35,844 nt of DNA from Actinomycetes bacterium. GTDB taxonomy: Bacteria > Actinomycetota > Acidimicrobiia > Acidimicrobiales > Acidimicrobiaceae. The stretch's first letter is position 1. Each line of letters begins with the position of its first letter. The stretch covers positions 1 to 35,844 of the forward strand of contig JAKAQR010000027.1 in assembly GCA_021819725.1 (NCBI GenBank), given 5' to 3'. Shown here in pieces: positions 33,551 to 35,844 of the stretch. Below the pieces are notes generated by a model that did not search any database, was not told the origin of the DNA, and saw nothing but the letters and a program-made list of their open reading frames with translations. Both the position numbers and the translations under genes were made by a program.

Positions 33551-35251
33551 TCATCCGACCCGGCTTGCCGTAGCCCGCTTGGCCGCCTGTGCTGCCATGT
33601 ACGTTCGGTGACCACCGCTGACATTACGCGCTCGATATCCAAGCCCCTTTAACAGAGTTGTGGCGATGTGGCCGCGCAGACCAACCGCACAGTAGACAAG
33701 GAACGGGCCGGTTCCAATACGGTCGAGTCGCTCGCGAAGTTCATCAACCGGGGCACAAACACTTCCCGGTATCGAACCTTGACGATGTTCCTCCTCAGTC
33801 CTCACATCCAACAGTGTCCAGCCGTGCGCCAGCAGCTCCGCGATCTCATTCGGCTCGGCGAGATCGCAACCAGCGAATCTCATGTTCTCGGCCAGATAAC
33901 CAAGCATGTTCACTGGATCCTTCGCAGAGGAGAAGGGGGGTGAGTAAGCCAGCTCGAGATTCGCCAGCTCCTCAACCGGCAAGCGCCCAGACATGGCGGT
34001 AGCCAAGATATCGATTCGTTTATCGACACCAGAACCGCCAACCGCCTGCGCACCGAGAATCATCCCGTTGTCAGGATCAAACAGCACCTTGATCGACATC
34101 GATTCTGCGCCGGGATAATAGCTAGCATGGTCCATGGGGTGAGTGCGAACAACTCGGTATCGGCGCCCGGCCGCCACCAATCGACGCTCGTTCCAACCCG
34201 TGGTGGCAGCGACCACCGAAAACACCTGGACGATGGCGGTCCCCAGTGATGGCACGTGGCGCGAAGCCCGACCACAGATGTGGTCGGCAACCCGTCTGCC
34301 TTGACGGTTTGCCACGTTCGCCAACGCAATCAGCGACATCGTATCACCTATTGCATCGAACTTTTCGACGGCATCACCAACGGCGTAGATGTCTGGGTCG
34401 CTCGTTCTATTTGCCTCGTCAACCGCAATCCCATCGTGGGCGCCAAGCGTGAGCCCGGCTATCCGAGCCAATCTAACGTCAGGACGGACGCCAACAGAGG
34501 CAACCACCAGCTCACCCTCGACCGCGCGTCCGTCATCGAGAATGACGCCCCATTCATGCACCTCAGCGACAGAGGTTCCTGTTATAACAGCGACACCGTG
34601 AGCAAGCAGCTCATCTTCTACCAGGATGGCGAGTTCAGGGTCGAGCGCGGGCAGCACCTGGGGAGCAGCCTCAACAACAGTTACCGCGAGCCCATGACGA
34701 GCAAGATTCTCTGCGGTCTCGAGACCAACGAACCCAGCCCCTACCACCACTGCACTGCGCGGTGTCTTCGAAAGATCGCCAACAAGGCGCCCGGCATCCT
34801 CAACCGTTCGAAGGAGGCGCATGCGTTCGTACCCTGGAATATCTAGTCCGATTGCCGATGCTCCCGGACTGAGAATCAACTTGTCGTATTCAATAGTCGT
34901 AACCTGTGCACTCTCGTGGTCCATGGACCGCACGCGAACATAATGACGTTCTCGATCTATCCCGACAACTTCAGTTCCAACTCGCACATCTAGACGGAAG
35001 CGAGCATGCAGGCGCGCCGGAGTCTGCAGCAGCAAGTCCTCCTCATCTTCGATCACTGAACCCACATAGTATGGGAGGCCACAATTTGCATACGAGACGT
35101 AGCCAGAGCGCTCCAGGACCGTAATAACAGCATGTTCATCGAGACGCCGCAGCCGCGTCGCTGCTGACATACCACCGGCTACTCCGCCGACAATGACAAC
35201 ACGTCGGGGCGCTAGTTCAATCGAGCCATCACTGGCATCAGGTTTGTGCAT
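33551..35251 (-). CDS. CoA-disulfide reductase-like flavoprotein with C-terminal rhodanese domain
   Basis: A 566-residue fusion. The N-terminal part is a pyridine nucleotide-disulfide oxidoreductase with FAD motif GGVAGGMSAA (22-31), single active Cys C57 in SYANCGLPYY and an NAD(P)-binding motif GAGFVGLETAE. A dimerisation domain follows and then a rhodanese domain (about 470-560) with catalytic C521 in VYCAVGLRG. This is the arrangement of CDR-RHD proteins, which reduce CoA persulfide, CoA disulfide or polysulfide and link sulfur metabolism to thiol homeostasis. ATG at 35251 has only a G-rich stretch upstream as a ribosome site. It converges with the peptidase unit and no other sulfur gene is seen in the window. 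Confidence 0.9.
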   Translation of the reverse strand: MHKPDASDGSIELAPRRVVIVGGVAGGMSAATRLRRLDEHAVITVLERSGYVSYANCGLPYYVGSVIEDEEDLLLQTPARLHARFRLDVRVGTEVVGIDRERHYVRVRSMDHESAQVTTIEYDKLILSPGASAIGLDIPGYERMRLLRTVEDAGRLVGDLSKTPRSAVVVGAGFVGLETAENLARHGLAVTVVEAAPQVLPALDPELAILVEDELLAHGVAVITGTSVAEVHEWGVILDDGRAVEGELVVASVGVRPDVRLARIAGLTLGAHDGIAVDEANRTSDPDIYAVGDAVEKFDAIGDTMSLIALANVANRQGRRVADHICGRASRHVPSLGTAIVQVFSVVAATTGWNERRLVAAGRRYRVVRTHPMDHASYYPGAESMSIKVLFDPDNGMILGAQAVGGSGVDKRIDILATAMSGRLPVEELANLELAYSPPFSSAKDPVNMLGYLAENMRFAGCDLAEPNEIAELLAHGWTLLDVRTEEEHRQGSIPGSVCAPVDELRERLDRIGTGPFLVYCAVGLRGHIATTLLKGLGYRARNVSGGHRTYMAAQAAKRATASRVG

Positions 35252-35844
35252 ACCCCCAAGCGTATCTTGGCCCCACGCCAGGAAGGTCAGCTCGCCACCC
35301 GATCGGGACTTTCGGCCCTTCGACGAACGCTAAAGACATCCGTCAAAAAGCACGGCTAATCCTCGCCGGGCACAACCGCGACCCTTGGTCAAACGCAAGC
35401 ACAAACCCGGTCTCTCAGGCAAGGTCGAGTGACCGCCTCCGACGCCCGATCCTCAACCAATAATGCAAGTAAGAGCATTGGCAAGCGCCTCTACCCGCGA
35501 GCACGCAAACTTCCTGCTCTCGTACACCACTGTGGGTATGCCCGATAAGTCGGGAATCTGGCAGTCGAACAACCCAACCTATGCGTGCGATCGCGCGCGT
35601 CAAACGTCACCGCACCACGAGCTCGCCGAAGCCACGTGAGTGGACAAGAAAGCTTCGCCGGTGCGGGCTGACGGGAGGTCACAAGAGATTCCCATAGAAA
35701 CGTCAACCCAGCACTCCGTCCACTTCTCGGCCCTGTGTGACCGAGCTTGCAAATCATAGAAAGAGGCACATCGCTTGGACTCGTCGAAACGAGGCAACGT
35801 TCGTTGTGCGATGTAGGGACTCATGCGGCCTCTCCTTAGTCGCG
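35252..35844. other. Right-edge region with one doubtful small gene
   Basis: Nearly 600 nt after the flavoprotein start. It contains the doubtful 74-codon frame described separately and otherwise overlapping short frames without motifs. It should also hold the promoter of the leftward flavoprotein gene, which I could not identify. Confidence 0.35.
35600..35824 (-). CDS. Doubtful 74-residue protein with a good ribosome site
   Basis: A leftward frame starting at ATG 35824 with AAGGAG 8 nt upstream, so the start region looks real. The first 35 residues (MSPYIAQRTLPRFDESKRC and onward) look protein-like, while the later part has scattered Cys and Ser and no recognisable fold. It may be a short gene, or the beginning of a longer gene cut by a frameshift. 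I do not recognise it. The window ends 20 nt beyond its start, so its own upstream context is missing. Confidence 0.3.
   Translation of the reverse strand: MSPYIAQRTLPRFDESKRCASFYDLQARSHRAEKWTECWVDVSMGISCDLPSARTGEAFLSTHVASASSWCGDV

Noticed and set aside
1..35844. CRISPR arrays, tRNA, rRNA or intact insertion sequences
   Set aside because: No regularly spaced repeats, cloverleaf-like segments, rRNA-like text or transposase motifs were recognised on either strand.

Overview
The window looks like chromosome from a moderate-GC actinobacterium. The evidence is frequent GTG and TTG starts, apparent leaderless starts (a TANNNT box 6-7 nt before an ATG), a DHA2 transporter, a fused CoA-disulfide-reductase/rhodanese, and a decayed membrane-protein gene of a type I recall from actinobacteria. 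A member of Acidimicrobiia is possible but cannot be proved from sequence alone. I see no rRNA, tRNA, CRISPR array, intact insertion sequence or phage gene.

Left part (about 0.5-13.9 kb): one sugar/sugar-acid catabolic locus in three transcription units. Unit 1 (minus) is IclR regulator, Zn sugar/alcohol dehydrogenase and aldehyde dehydrogenase of the alpha-ketoglutarate-semialdehyde type. Unit 2 (plus) is a sugar ABC transporter ATPase followed by a degenerate M24 (creatinase/aminopeptidase-fold) protein. Unit 3 (minus) is sugar-binding lipoprotein, two permeases, a 307-residue probable TIM-barrel protein, an IlvD/Edd-family sugar-acid dehydratase and an SMP-30 lactonase. Together they read as uptake, oxidation to lactone, lactone opening, dehydration and final oxidation to 2-oxoglutarate, a Weimberg-like route. 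The step between the 2-keto-3-deoxy acid and the semialdehyde has no recognisable enzyme. The TIM-barrel protein and the degenerate M24 protein are the unassigned members and are the most interesting genes here. This part is visibly more AT-rich than the right side.

Middle (about 14.4-22.8 kb): a D-2-hydroxyacid dehydrogenase, a NatAB-like ABC export pair, a PLP-dependent decarboxylase, a MarR regulator coupled to a patatin-like lipase, and an aldo/keto reductase with a perfect 18-nt palindrome upstream. A membrane-protein pseudogene broken by one nonsense codon and several frameshifts follows.

Right part (about 23-35.8 kb): two unrelated lipoproteins of unknown function and a gene-poor strip. 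Then come an isolated CoxL-like molybdenum hydroxylase large subunit without its partner subunits and preceded by a tandem 36-bp repeat, and a DHA2 transporter. These are followed by an S9 peptidase overlapping a previously easy-to-miss 48-residue membrane protein gene, and the CoA-disulfide-reductase/rhodanese fusion.
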